A stretch of 64,000 nt of DNA from Orobanche coerulescens (taxonomy: Eukaryota; Streptophyta; Magnoliopsida; Lamiales; Orobanchaceae): positions 30,576,231-30,640,230 of the forward strand of contig CM065817.1 of NCBI GenBank assembly GCA_033398695.1, given 5' to 3'. Below are positions 22,350 to 34,495 of this stretch, one piece after another. The position numbers and the translations under genes are program-made. The notes below the pieces were generated by a model that saw only the letters and a program-made list of their open reading frames with translations, searched no databases and was not told the origin of the DNA. The number at the start of each line of letters is the position of its first letter. The stretch's first letter is position 1.

Positions 22350-22370
22350 GACACTGGGTGACCCAGTGTC
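22350..22370. repeat. 21-bp perfect palindrome, copy 3 of 3 in ATH (leader)
   Basis: Same sequence as 20744-20764, here in the untranslated leader just upstream of gag, so protein coding does not explain its conservation. Confidence 0.9.
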
Positions 22371-22548
22371 GAAAATCTGCTTGGAAAAATAAGAAAATAA
22401 AAACTGCTATATATATAAAAAAATTACTGCTATTAAAAAAATTAAAACTACTGTTGATGATTACTTAAAAAAAAAAAGACGAATTATTGTTCAGAAAAAA
22501 ATTAAGAATAAAAATTCAACTCAGAAAATAAAATTAATTTCGCCCCGT

Positions 22549-22566
22549 TCCCCGGCAATGGCACCA
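22549..22566 (-). promoter_or_regulatory. ATH primer-binding site (tRNA-Asp type)
   Basis: Minus strand TGGTGCCATTGCCGGGGA, separated from the LTR by seven bases. It differs at two positions from the tRNA-Asp complement used by Athila elements. Confidence 0.88.
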
Positions 22567-22573
22567 AAATTTT

Positions 22574-23647
22574 TGACTGCGCTGTCGTGACGCGTCAAAA
22601 TTAGATATTTATAAAAAGTCCTTGACTCACTTATACTAAATAGTAGTATTGGTAAGTAAGGGTCGATCCCACGAGGAACGGATGAATTAATCAAACTTCT
22701 TGAGTTGAATATTTTTCTGAAACTAAAATAGTATTACTAAATAAATAATACTAAAAATAATAATACTAGATATAATAAAGGGGGGGGGGGTTGGTTGGCT
22801 TAAAGTAAACAAACTAAAATAACCAGTAGGCAAATAAAAAGAAGTAAAATTTTAGTAAGGAAAAAACGATTGCGATTAATATCCAGTTCTTAGTTCCGTT
22901 ATCCCCCGTTCTAATTTACTTTATGAATTAATGCAACATTTTATCTTTCCTTAATTTCTAATGAACTCCTACTCTGAAGTCAACAACAAGCTCTGTTAAC
23001 CCCAATCGTTTCTTAAGTTTATTTAATCAAAACAAGTTCTTCAATTAAACCTATCTAAACGAAGGATTCAAAACAAATTCTTCAAATCTTGTTCGTTAGA
23101 TGCATTAGGAACCAAAACGATGGAAATAGACAAGATATTGAGTTCACAAGCTCGACCCAAGGGATCTTGATTTTGTGTTACCCAACTGAATAAAATCAAT
23201 TGTTGCTACTTGTGATTTAGAATTATAACAATTACTTATTATTACCCTAAGTCTAGCAATAGATATAAAAACTTCAATTAAGTTGATCAGGGCAATTAAA
23301 GTAAATTATATCATAAATAAACCTACTCAATAACACAAAGATAATTCAAAGGAATTAAGTCAAGAATATACTACGGGATTAAAACATAAATAATATAGTT
23401 ACAAGTTCAAATATCCCTAAGAACTGGAAAAGATAAATAGCCGGACATGATGGCTAAATAAAACATAGAATAATAATTAGATATAGAAAATTGAAACCAG
23501 AAAATAATTCTCTCCTGCTCTCGTCCGAACACTTCTTCCAAATTGCTTTTAGCCCTTTCTTTTTCTGCCTCAGGAGCCGCGAGATGTTTTGGGAGAATTG
23601 CCGATGATGGGGTTAATGGTGCTGCCTTTTTATTGATAAGATGTATA

Positions 23648-23697
<50 letters not shown>

Positions 23698-24143
23698 TAA
23701 TGCCTTGAGAGATGTCTTCCTTTTTTGTCCTCCTTCTTTCTCGGTCCCTGTGCATTATTTATAAGGCCAGCCAATGAGTTTCAATAGATGCAAATTCTCG
23801 GCCGAATACTTCTTGTAGTGGGACTCTTTTTCTTCTGTCTTTTATTTCGGTCGTGACTCTTCTTGGACTGGGAACTTTATTTCTTTTTTTGGCCCAAGCT
23901 ATTTTACAGGTTGATTGGTGATTTTTAGTTACGGTGCCCGAACCGACTTCAGCTACTTGAATTATGCTCCATTAATTCTGACTTCAAAAAAATCGAATTT
24001 CCTGAAATAATTAATTAATTTCAACGGTGAGGTAAATTGCATTCATAAATAAAATAGGTAGAAAATTAACAAGTTGTGCTAAAATAAAGATAATAAAATC
24101 ATGCAATTAACACATGGAATTATGCCATTTTTTCTACCGATCA
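22574..24143 (-). repeat. ATH right (5') LTR
   Basis: Begins TGACTGCGCTGTCG and ends ACCGATCA; 1570 bp. It carries a (TA)n run at 23651-23696 and lacks the SINE. The empty SINE site reads GATGTTTTGGGAGAATTGCCG near 23585-23605. Confidence 0.92.
23651..23696. repeat. TA microsatellite in ATH right LTR
   Basis: About 46 bp of TA dinucleotides, longer than in the other LTR. Confidence 0.95.
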
Positions 24144-24349
24144 GTTGCTTTCCCACTCCTTGGCTACCTGAACATCAAAACAAATGTGCACCCCCAAAGG
24201 GGTTAGCAAAACGATGCTAGTACAAGTATCATAATACACAAAATCGGATATGCAACAACAATGCATAACAAAATACACAATACGGACTTCCGCTACCGGA
24301 ATCCAACGATGCGAATCCATATGATTCCATCAATACAACGTGGGTATTC

Positions 24350-24535
24350 CAATGATCCAGCGCCCTCAGCATAGATCCCAAGATGATCCCGTCGGACCAA
24401 CACGAGGAGGAGAAACCCGTCCAATGATCCAGCGCCCTCAGCATAGATCCCAAGATGATCTCGTCGGACCAACATGAGGTGGACATCCGATCCAGCGCCC
24501 TCAGCATAGATCGCTCGATCCCTTCGGATCAACAC
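24350..24535 (-). repeat. G3 LTR tandem repeats, left copy
   Basis: Three copies of a 67-72 bp unit starting GATCCAGCGCCCTCAGCATA and including TCGGACCAACA. The matching right copy (32040-32225) is where G4 inserted; the intact target for G4 is therefore readable here (CGGATCAACACAACATACAC at about 24535-24554). Confidence 0.85.
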
Positions 24536-25337
24536 AACATACACAAACACAACTATGCATACACATATGCAAAAATCAATATGTCCATCAACATGAACAT
24601 ACAAGAAATCGATAACGAATATCATGACAATTCAACGGAAATGATCTTATGCTCAACAACATGAATGAACAGTATGCATGATCAAAATCACCAATATTAA
24701 CAAGTTTCAAAATACGATACTTGCCTCAGGAATGGCGATAAGGATTGCTACTACGAATAGGCTTCAACCCACTCGAAGAATTCTCACTCGATCAGCTCAC
24801 CAAAATCCAAACCTTTATCGAACAATAATACTGGTATAACTAACGGTTCCGGATATTCGTTCTAACCATCAAACGAATCATCAAAAGGCATGTTATACCC
24901 TATCATGGCAATTGAACTATTTTGACCTAATTTATTCGATTGAATCGACACTACACCGTTCGGCCGAGCAACAATCTCATAGAATACTATCCAAGTTCAA
25001 ACACATCTTTTCGGTCAAAAGATACAATATCAAATGAAGTTCCTCCTAGAAGGATTCTAATCATATTCCTCCATAACAAGATATCGGAAACACTTTGACG
25101 AATTATCATAAAAACTTATTCACTAGGTTCATCTTGATTATCATCTCCTTCTAGAAATTAACCTTAAGCTCAATCCTTTAACTTCTTCAACGAAATGCTC
25201 AATCACACAATTCCCAAGAACTTAGATAATCTCCGAAAACTTGTTATAATTGGGTTCATAATCTGAGGATGCTAAATTCAAGAGTCTAATCACTATAAGG
25301 TTCGTTCAACATGTTCAATAACAAAAAGGAACCGAAG

Positions 25338-25832
25338 GTATTTTGGCTTGAACCCATGTTTTTGAAGATTTTGGGGATTTTTCTTTTGATTTCGATTCCA
25401 ATCCATTTTTGATCAATTAGTTGTTGTATAAACATTGTTTTGAACTTGTTCTACGGATTGGATACTCGTACCTTTGGTTCGTTCGACCCGAGGGGTGATT
25501 TATTTGTTCTTGAAGGGTCTTGAACATTTAATGTCCGATTAAATGTCCGAATGAGTTCCCTTTGATAGTTTGTTGGGATTTCCGTTGTTTTCGGCCTTGA
25601 TTCTCATCGTAATCATGTTTTATTGTTCCTTACGGAGGATTATAGGTGCTCAATGATTCCGATGTTGAATTCCGTTGGGGATTGATGATTCGTGTGGTGT
25701 TTTCCCGTAGTAATTTCGGTGCTATCGCGTTCTTGATAGTGTTCGGGCATTCGGGGCTGTTGGACTGCATTCCATCCGTCGTCTTGTTACGAACGTGGTT
25801 CCTAGGCTAAAATCTTCAAAAACATGGGTCCA
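25338..25832 (+). repeat. Inverted G4-family LTR patch inside the G3 left LTR
   Basis: Replaces about 90 bp present in the right LTR (41640-41715). The first about 430 bp are the reverse complement of G4 LTR sequence (about 33690-34025): GGTATTTTGGCTTGAACCC, GATTTCGATTCCAATCC, GTTGTATAAAC. A 21-bp inverted repeat (ACCCATGTTTTTGAAGATTTT at 25352; its complement near 25812) brackets it. Confidence 0.8.
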
Positions 25833-26093
25833 AAACATCACTAAGAACATGCTAAACCAGTTGGTGAAGGATCACATACCTCAATATAGTGACGAACAAT
25901 GAAGAACTTGAAGAAACTCAACACCGTAGGCTTGAACACCAATCCACAAGGGTCTGTAATCTTCAAAATCAAGCTAGGATGATGATATGGGAGTCATATT
26001 GTGCTGGATGCTCCTCAGATGGCGAAAAACGAAGATGAAGTGGGAAAGAAATGAAATGGGGATCAAGGGTTATAAATAGAATTCTAACCATTA

Positions 26094-26480
26094 CGTACGT
26101 TACCTAATCTCCATTACATATGTAATGGCCTTAGCGTACGCTATACTCAGTCCTTAGCGTATGTTAACACCTGGACAAAACTCACCGACTTGATTCTGGC
26201 ATTCTCTTACGTACTTTATCATAGTAGTTTACGTACGTAACACTATGAACTTGGCGTACGTTAATAATCCACCCTAGCGTGCGTTAAGTCCCGTTGACTT
26301 GCTTAGCTGGAAAGCCGTCCAGGTTCATGCGGAGCATCTCACAAATCTTCACCGGCCCCGACATGCCGACCCTTGTCTGATCTCGAATTGACCCAAGCTT
26401 ACGTACGTTAAGCTTAAGCTATAACACACGTTATATTACAATCGTAGCGTACGTTAAGATTAACGCTTAGCGTATGTTAT
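26094..26480 (-). repeat. G3 left LTR U3 palindrome array
   Basis: Around ten palindromes (TTACGTACGTAA, TTAGCGTACGCTA, AGCTTACGTACGTTAAGCTT) between the LTR start and the TATA box. The matching array in the right LTR is at 41965-42365. Confidence 0.8.
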
Positions 26481-26632
26481 GACGTGCAGAACCATGCATG
26501 CAAGAATATTGGAAAAACAAAAAACGTAGGGATACGAATACGGGAAACCAATCTTCGATTAATGACGCCACAAAGTCGAATGTTACTAGTTCGAATACAA
26601 GATGAATACACAATAATTATCTGGGCATTACA

Positions 26633-26655
26633 TGCTATCCCTCTAAAAAGAAGTT
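26633..26655 (-). promoter_or_regulatory. G3 polypurine tract
   Basis: On the minus strand CTTTTTAGAGGGATAGCA precedes the LTR start at 26632. The GTTTCGGGCCGAAAC-type palindrome lies just upstream, as in G1. Confidence 0.7.
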
Positions 26656-26699
26656 TCGGCCCGAAACTTAGAACGAAAATAATTTCAGGTATCTCGACT

Positions 26700-28212
26700 T
26701 CATACTATCTTCAGTCTCCAAGTTGCTTCTTTGACTCCATGTCGGGACCATTGAACTTTAACCAAGGAGGTCAGTTTATTCCTCAATTGTTTGACTCGAC
26801 TCTCGATTATCTTGATTGGCTTTTCTTCGAACGAGCCATCATTAGCCACTTCAATCTCGCCAAAATCAATTATATGACTGGAATCCGGTACATATTTCCG
26901 TAATTGGGATACGTGGAATACATTATGAACGTGACTCAGCGATGGCAGTAAGGCCAACCTGTACGCCAACTCCCCAACTCTTTCAAGGATTTCAAATGGT
27001 CCGATATATCTCGGACTCATCTTCCCTTTCTTCCTAAAATGGGAAATTCCCCGAGTAGGAGAAACCTTCAATAGCACGTGGTCCCCAACTACAAACTCTA
27101 ACGGGCGACGGCGCACATCTGCATAAGACTTCTGTCGACTCTGGGCAGTCAACAGCCTTCCATGAATCAACGCTACTTTCTCTTGAGTCTGAACTATCAA
27201 CTCTCGTTCAGTTCCGATCAAATCAGAAGAATCATCCCAGCACAGGGGTGATCTACATCTTCTCCCATACAATGCTTCAAACGGTGCCATCTTAATGGAA
27301 GCATGCCAACTATTGTTGTATGTAAATTCGATCAACGGCAAATGAATCTCCCAATTAGTTGACCAATCCAAGGCACAAGCTCTTAGCATATATTCTACTA
27401 TCGGTATAGTCCTTTCGGATTGTCCATCCGTTTGAGGGTGATAAGCGATGCTAAAGTTAAGCTCGGTTCCCAAGGCCTTATGAACTGCCTTCCAAAAGTG
27501 CGACACAAAGCGACCATCCCGGTCCGAAATATTGGTCTTCGGAGTACCATGCAATCGGAATCTCCGCAATGAACACTCGTACTAATCTCTCCAGCCTCCA
27601 AGTATCTTTAATACCCAGGAAATGAGCCAACTTGGTTAGACGATCCACTATCACCCAAATCATATTCATCCCCATTCTGGTCCTTGGCATACTAGTGATA
27701 AAGTCCATCGATATATCCTCCCACTTCCATTCAGGGATCGGAAGTGGTTTCAACATTCCGGCAGGTCGCTGATGTTCAATCTTGACCTGTTGACAAGTTA
27801 AGCACTTCGAGACGTATTCCGCCACGTCTTTCTTCATATTTCCCCACCAGAAATTTTGTTTTAGATCCTTATACATCTTACTGGGGCCTGGGTGAATAGA
27901 ATAGGGCGTGTTGTGGGCTTCCTTCACGAAGGTCTGCTTCAAAACATCGTCATCGGGGATGCAAAGTCGACTTTGGAATCTTAGAACTCCATCATCCTGT
28001 ATCACAAATTCGGGGGCCTTTCCTTTGTTCACTTCATCACGTAACCGAAAAATCAGAGAATCACCCAACTGTTTAGCTTTGATTTGTTCGATTAGTGACG
28101 AAGTTAATTTCATCATACGTAGCTGCCCTTGGACTCTTTGCGACCATACTTCAATTCCTTCGCGAATCTGTTCTCGTTGAATGCTGGGTTGGGACGTAAG
28201 CGCTTCCAACAC
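26700..28212 (-). pseudogene. G3 integrase with chromodomain, frameshifted
   Basis: The first frame 28212-27478 has the zinc-binding domain (HNTPYSIHPG, CLTCQQVKIEHQRP) and the first catalytic D (MDFITSMPRT). A frameshift near 27560 moves to 27569-26700, which has SDRDGRF, DGQSERT, FEALYGRRCRSPL, VHNVFHVSQLRKY and a chromodomain (IKIIESRVKQLRNK, VQWSRHGVKEATW), then loses frame. DDE residues are all present. Close to G1 in sequence. Confidence 0.9.
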
Positions 28213-29480
28213 TCAAAGAGAAACAGGTTTGCGGCTCAGTGCGTCAGCTACCACGTTTGCTTTGCCTGAGTGATAAAGAATCTCCTGGTCGTAATCTTTT
28301 ATCAATTCCAGACATGTCCTCTGTCTCATGTTTAATTCCTTTTGACTGAAAATGTACTTGAGACTCTTATGATCTGTGAAGATCTGACAATGAGTGCCAT
28401 ACAGATAATGTCGCCAAATCTTCAGGGCAAAGTCGACAGCTGCTAATTCTAAATCATGAGTAGGGTAGTTAACCTCGTATGGTTTCAACTATCGAGAGGC
28501 ATAAGCAATCACTCTATCCTTCTAAATCAATACGCAACCCAGACCCTGATTTGAAGCATCGTTGTATACCATGAATCCATCGGTCCCATCTGGTAGTGCT
28601 AGTACTGGCGTCGTTGTCAGTCTTCTCTTAAGTTCATCAAAGCTAGTCTGACATTTCTCATCCCACACGAATTTCTGAGTCTTCTGCAACAACTGAGTAA
28701 GTGGACGAGCAATTTTGGAAAATCCTTCTACAAAACGGTGATAATATCCAGCAAGTCCTAAGAAACTTCGGACTTCTTTCACGTCTTAGGAGATTCCCAC
28801 TCCAAGATTGCCTCAACTTTCTTCGGGTCTACTTGAACTCCGTCAGTTGATATCATGTGCCCAAGGAATGTTACTTCCTTAAGCCAGAACTCGCATTTAG
28901 AAAGTTTCGCGTAAAGCTGTTCACTCCTCAAAGTTTTCAAAATGATACACAAATGTTCTGCATGTTCTTCTAGGTCCTTCGAATAGATCAAGATGTCATC
29001 AATGAAAACGACCACAAATTTATCCAAGTATTCTAAGAATACCCGATTCATCAATTGCATAAACACCGCAAGAGCATTAGTAAGTCCGAATGGCATCACC
29101 ACAAATTCATAGTGCCCGTACCGGGATCTGAAAGTAGATTTCGGTATATCTGATTCCTTAATACTCAACTGATGGTATCCTGATCTCAAGTCGATCTTCG
29201 AGAATACCGTTGCCCCCTGCAGTTGATCAAATAAATCGTTGATCTGAGGCAATGGGTATTTATTCTTGATCGTCACATTATTTAGTTCTCTGTAATCGAT
29301 ACATAATCGGAGGGTTCCATCTTTCTTACGGACAAAAAGAACGGGTGCTCCCCAAGGGGAAACGCTAGGTTGAATGTAGCCCTTCTGCAACAATTCCTCA
29401 AGCTGTTTCTTTAACTCGTATATCTCGATTGGCGCCATATGGTATGGTGCTCTGGAAATAGGTGTGGCTCCCGGTTCCAA
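28213..29480 (-). pseudogene. G3 reverse transcriptase and RNase H
   Basis: RT (29480-28779): [31 protein letters not shown], catalytic FIDDILIYS. It shifts into 28782-28522 ([30 protein letters not shown]) and then 28488-28213, with RNase [21 protein letters not shown] and [10 protein letters not shown]. At least two interruptions (near 28782 and 28490-28520). The catalytic motifs are intact. Confidence 0.9.
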
Positions 29481-29504
29481 TGCAATATTAAACTCTATAG
29501 CCCT

Positions 29505-30178
29505 TCACGGAGGTAATCCGGGTAGTTCGTCAGGGAATACGTCAGAGAATTCGTTCACCACTAGAATAGACGAGAGCTCTACTCCTTCTTCCTTTTTCAT
29601 CGCATAACACCAAAACCCGTGACAACCCTGTTTTAGCAACTTAACCGCTTTCATGGCTTTGATCACTTTCCCTGAGCTCCCTAGTCTCCATCCTTCGAAT
29701 AAGTGTTCAGACCCTTCATCATCAATGACCGAAACAACTCTCTTCCGATAATTCAAAATAGCCCCATAGCGGTTGAGCCAATCGTCTCCAAGAATTAAAT
29801 CGTCACCAAGGATGTCGACCACAATAAGATTTAACGGCCAATTTCTCCCTTCTATAGACACAGGAAAATCCCTAGCTTCTAGAGTTCCCATAATCCTCTC
29901 TCCACTCGGCAAGTCCACACATAAGTCTCACAATCATGTAAACACGAGATTTTCAAACGATTAACACAGTTCAATGATATGAAAGAATGCGTAGATCCTG
30001 AATTGAATAAGACACTAACTGGTTGCAAAAGAATATGAATCGTACCTGATGCAACAACAGTGTTCTGATCATTTGATCTCCTCATTTCGTAAAGGCGTGG
30101 AGGAATGGACCCAGCACTAGACGCCTCTTGTTTCCCGACATTATGCTGCTGAAAACCACTCTGCTGTGTCAGGTTCAC
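29505..30178 (-). pseudogene. G3 protease
   Basis: Retropepsin with the active-site motif changed to VLFNSGSTHSFISL, where G1 has LFDTGATHSFISL: the catalytic aspartate is replaced by N. LPSGERIMGTLEARDFPV and DDLILGDDWLNRYGAI follow after a frameshift near 29880-29920. It is inactive as written. Confidence 0.85.
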
Positions 30179-31319
30179 ACTTGCCTCCTTCGGAACTTGT
30201 GCTGGAGTGTGACTACCATTGATCTAGTCACATTACCACAAAAAGTCACACGATGTCCTTCCTGCCAACATTCGAAACATGTCACGGAAGGGGCGAAGCA
30301 ATCACGCCGAACATGTCCTGCTCGACCACAGTTATAACACTTCTTCGATGCGTCTGAAACCGTTGATGTTGTCCGGGACTTCTTTCCACGTCGAGAAGGA
30401 TACGGAGGTTTCCTGGATGAATGAAAAGAGGACTGGCCCTTGCGGGGCCCACTACTCTTGTTCTCAGCGAAGTTGCCAGACACTTTCTGCTTTTTTGCTT
30501 CCGCCGATTTCTCCACCACTGCCTATTTCATGTCGTAGGCCAGTGCTTTGTCCTGATACTATCGGAAAGTAGTACATTCAAATCCGGACATATATTGCTG
30601 AATCTCCGGCTTCATCCTCATGTCGAAATGGAAAATCTTCTCCGCCTCAGTCCTGACCAAGTGTCGCACACAGGTCAGCTGGTGATTAAAAGTCTTAATC
30701 ACGTCTGTCACAGATGCCTCCAGATTTTGTGGTGAGAAAAACTCTAGGACTCTAGCCTGTCTAACTGGGCGAGGACAATATTGTGCTTCCATCATTAATT
30801 TGAATTCAGTCTAGTCAGCATGATGATCCTCAGGTCTAATGGCCTCCCACCAGTCAAAAGCCTCCCCAGTCAGAAAATACTGAGCGATCGGAACTTTCGG
30901 TCAACGGGACAGTTAATTCCCGTAAATATCTTCTCTAATTCCCTCAGCCAGTGATCCCAAGTAGGCATCTCTGCAGAACCGTCAAATTTTGGTGGGTGTA
31001 ACTTGACCACGTCCGTAAGCCACTTGTCTCACCAGTTGTCCTCGTTACGCTATTGGCCCATCATCGTCTGTATGCGATTAACAACCTAAGCAAACTGGGT
31101 CATATGAGCGACCACCTGTTGAAGCACTCCTGGCATGTTAGGATTTACGTCTTCCTCCATAGTTCGCATTCGGTCATTATTTACCGACTCCTGTTGTCCT
31201 CCAGAATGGGAGTTAGTTCGATTGGCCGATAAATCTAGGGTAGAAGATGAATCTTCCTGTCTCGCATTACCACATCCGCGTCCACGGCCACGTCCGCGTC
31301 CACGAACTCCTCTCAACAT
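30175..31319 (-). pseudogene. G3 gag
   Basis: Likely start is ATG at 31319, reading MLRGVRGRGRGRGRGCGN, a glycine-arginine N-terminus shared with G4. The gag domain is fragmented (31086-30800), with MEAQYCPRPVRQARVLEFFS and MRMKPEIQQYMSGFECTTFR at 30795-30559. Two zinc knuckles follow, CYNCGRAGHVRRDC and CFECWQEGHRVTFC (30519-30175). Several frameshifts and stops. Confidence 0.85.
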
Positions 31320-31545
31320 ACTGTAAACACAAATACTCAATATCCGGGGCAAAATCTTCTAAAGGAAATTCGCCAATATCCATAAAACACAAAATAAATA
31401 AAACGGTAGTATATGAGATTAGGAAACTTACAACCACGGTCCACATGACGATGCTGGCTGTGCAGTGATGTTACAACGACCCATAAATTAAATGACGTAA
31501 ACAGACCTAACTAAAACCCGACTGCCAAGATATCCATGAATCTTA

Positions 31546-31557
31546 GCTCCGATACCA
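31546..31557 (-). promoter_or_regulatory. G3 primer-binding site (tRNA-iMet type)
   Basis: Minus strand TGGTATCGGAGC, one mismatch to the initiator-methionine site, five bases from the LTR end at 31563. Confidence 0.85.
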
Positions 31558-31562
31558 TATTC

Positions 31563-32225
31563 TGTAACACCCCGAGATATTCGGAATAATTACAGCGCCG
31601 TAAATCCTTTATATAAGAATTTACAAGGCTAATTTAAGAAATGCGGAAATAATACAAAAGTACCATTAAAGTTTAGAATTCAAAACCAGCTCAAACAGTT
31701 CAAATGAGTCCAGTATTACAAGCGTCTCAAAACATCAACAAGACATGCGTACTCGAGTACTGAAAATAAACCAGAAAGACAAGGCAACAACAATTAACAT
31801 CACTGAGCCCCTTCGTCATCATGTCGGTACTGTGGTTGATTTCCCGCTCCTCGGCTACCTGAACATCAAAACAAATGTCCACCCCCGAAGGGGTTAGCAA
31901 AACGATGCTAGTACAAGTATCATAATACACAAATTGGATTTGCAACAACAATGCATAACAAAATACACAATACGGACTTCCGCTACCGGAATCCAACGAT
32001 GCGAATACACATAATTCCATCAACACAACGTAAGTATTCCAATGATCCAGCGCCCTCAGCATAGATCCCAACATGATCCCGTCGGACCAACACGAGGTGG
32101 AAAAACCCATCCAATGATCCAGCGCCCTCAATATAGATCCCAAGATGATCCCATCGGACCAACACGATGTGGACATCCGATCCAGCGCCTTCAGCATAGA
32201 TTGCTCGATCCCTTCGGATCAACAC
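31563..32225 (-). repeat. G3 right (5') LTR, first segment
   Basis: TGTAACACCCCGAG start; matches 12651-12926 and 24144 onward. It carries the hairpin block (31880-31920) and tandem repeats (32040-32225), and is cut by G4 at 32226. Confidence 0.92.
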
Positions 32226-32994
32226 TGTAACACCCCCAAAACTATATGGGAATATTACACTCCGTAGACCCCTTTTCACTAGGATCTACCAGGCTAAACC
32301 TTACAACACGACCAAATATTTGCCCGGCCAGGGTTAAACAATACAATAACACAGACCGTTAAGGTCACTTACACGTGAACACGCAGACCGATGAGGTCAC
32401 ACAACTCAATCAACAGAACTGACTAAAACAACATTATCCACACAGGGGACGAAACACAGTACAATGGAAGACTGAAATCAACTCTGACAATACAATTAAA
32501 CTCTGATAACTCTCAACTCTTGATTAGTATCGTAGCTCGTCACCTCCTATGCCAATCCTGTGACTGCTCCCCGGAACCTGCATATACCTGGATGCAAAAA
32601 CAGACATCCACCCCCCGATTACTCGGGGGTTAGTAAAACTCTACTGTTTTACTAGTGCAAGTATCAAATCATACGAAAAGTAACGAGCAAACATTGATCA
32701 TAATCAAATTTAATAACCAAGTACCAAAATATTCCCGGGAGGTTTTAATAAGGGAAATAAGCTATGAAGCATTTAAAAGTAAGATCCTCTTCTCGGGGAT
32801 TTTTTTTTTGAAATTCAAAACCTTTAAGACCTCAAGTCCTGATTTGGTAATCCTTTTAGAAAAACCTTAGGGTTAAAACCCAAATCCGATTCGCATTTCA
32901 GTAATTTACAATACGAAAATATTTCCACAAATCTCGCGGGGCTCGGCCCAACATTCCTATCTAGAAAACTTCATTTTCAAAACTTAGACGATCA

Positions 32995-33305
32995 AAACAT
33001 ATTCATGACCCCGTGATCTCCTGCCACGAGTCTCCGTAGGTTCGACAACCTGCACGGAAAGAAGCAAACACATCAATCACATCAACTAGTCCTGACCCCG
33101 TGAACCTGTGTCACGTGTCACCGTAGGTTCCGTCGAACCCGCACGGTTGGACGCACTGCGTCCTGATTCGATGGACCTGTGCCATGAATCATCGTAGGCC
33201 TCATCAGACCCGCACGATTGGACCTCAGCACCACACACTAAGTTCTGATCCCATGGACATGTGCCATGAATCCTCGTAGGCCCCGTCGAACCCACACGAG
33301 TGAAC
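32995..33305 (-). repeat. G4 LTR tandem repeats, left copy
   Basis: Four or so diverged copies of a unit of about 65 bp holding GACCCCGTG, TGCCATGAATC and CGTAGGCC. Matching copy at 38795-39110. Confidence 0.75.
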
Positions 33306-34204
33306 TTAGTGTTCCAGCACACAACATTCACATTCACATTACACCAACACGCACACAATCAAACAATCATTTTGTCCATTACAATTTCACACAACTAGTA
33401 TACTTAACCCGAAGCCGACATTACAACCAATACAAGCTTTACACAATCAAACACATATAACCCAATATTATCATCCAAATCCTCGATGAATCGATGTCAC
33501 ATAACTCACAATCAATACCTATAACACGATACACATCCAAGTGTACAATCGACTAATATAGACACATTTCCAAGTTTATCACAAATAACCACAATTCATT
33601 CATTTCAACGCGTAGTCATATTCACAAAGTAGAAAACGTATAAGTAAGATACTTGCCATGATAGTCGGCATTCGAATATTCCTACGAATACGGCACAACC
33701 CGGAAAACCCCGAACACCTACAATCCTCCGTGAAATCCAACGGAAACACGGTTACTACGAGAATAACAATTGAAAACAAAGGAAAACACGATCAAGAATC
33801 GAAGGAAACCCTTTGAGACATTTAATCGGATACTAAATGTTCAAGGTTCCTTAAAAAACCAAAAATCCCGATTGGGTTCCAACGAACTCGAAATACGGAT
33901 ATACAATCCGTAGAACACGTCCAAAACAACGTTTATACAACAATCAATTGATCAAAAACGGATTGGAATCGAAATCAAAATAAAAATCCCTAAAATCTTC
34001 AAAAACAAGGGTTCAAGCCAAAATACCTCGATTTGGACGAAGAACACGGATTAGATGATGATATAATCAACACAAGCCTTCCAAAAATGATATTCGATGA
34101 TGTTCCCGATCAAAAACCCTCAAATTCCATCGAAGGGTCGCAAAAAACGAAGGAAAAATGGAAAATGGCCGAGTGATCCACGTCCAGGCCTTTAAATAGC
34201 CGAC

Positions 34205-34495
34205 CCTGGCCGATCGCTTACGGCCGTAACCGGCGGGGACTTACAGCCGTAACTCGGCAATTACGGCCGCATTCTAAGGTCCTCACGACCAGAATCGCAT
34301 TCGTCCGGAGCCGCTCGCACCAGACGGCCAGAATCTCGACCCTTACGGCCGTAACCGACATTCGTCCGGAAGCTGCCTGGCACCCGTACGGCCGTAACTC
34401 TCGGCCCTTACGGACATAACCGGCATTCATCAGGCCATGCCTGCCGATCAAGTACGGTCGTAACCGGCACCTTACGGCCGTAACCCTGCTCCGGC
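34205..34495 (-). repeat. G4 U3 array of TTACGGCCGTAA palindromes, left copy
   Basis: At least seven copies of the 12-bp palindrome TTACGGCCGTAA or near-forms, directly upstream (minus strand) of the TATA-like box. A part (about 34245-34320) differs strongly from the right LTR, although the flanks match. Confidence 0.85.

Larger units (their letters stand above)
12927..24143 (-). mobile_element. ATH: Athila-type Ty3/Gypsy retrotransposon, minus strand
   Basis: Complete element: left LTR 12927-14731, internal region 14732-22573, right LTR 22574-24143. TSD GTTGC at 12922-12926 and 24144-24148 is perfect. The primer-binding site matches tRNA-Asp in 16 of 18 positions of the usual Athila site. 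Gag, a DLGAS-type protease, FMDD RT, RNase H and an integrase without chromodomain all read as Athila. Frames are interrupted in gag, RT and RNase H. About 2.1 kb between integrase and the 3' LTR holds no recognisable envelope-like gene. Confidence 0.93.
24144..26632 (-). repeat. G3 left LTR, main segment
   Basis: Continuation of the LTR after ATH, to GGGCATTACA at 26632. It holds the hairpin block (24190-24230), about 70-bp tandem repeats (24350-24535), a foreign inverted patch (25338-25832), a TATA box (plus TATAAATA at 26071-26078, readable as TATTTATA on the minus strand) and the U3 palindrome array (26094-26480). No gene seen. Confidence 0.9.

Noticed and set aside
32640..32665. TTTTACTAGTGCAAG as a possible partner for the CACTAGTAGAA end at 44070.
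   Set aside because: It belongs to the conserved LTR block of G4, found in several LTR families; the match is coincidental.
33000..33305. Regularly spaced repeats as a CRISPR-like array.
   Set aside because: Units diverge and have no unique spacers of constant length; they are LTR tandem repeats in a plant genome.
33086..33358. 90-codon ORF repeated at 38886-39158 (minus strand).
   Set aside because: Encoded by the G4 LTR tandem repeats; composition follows the repeat unit.
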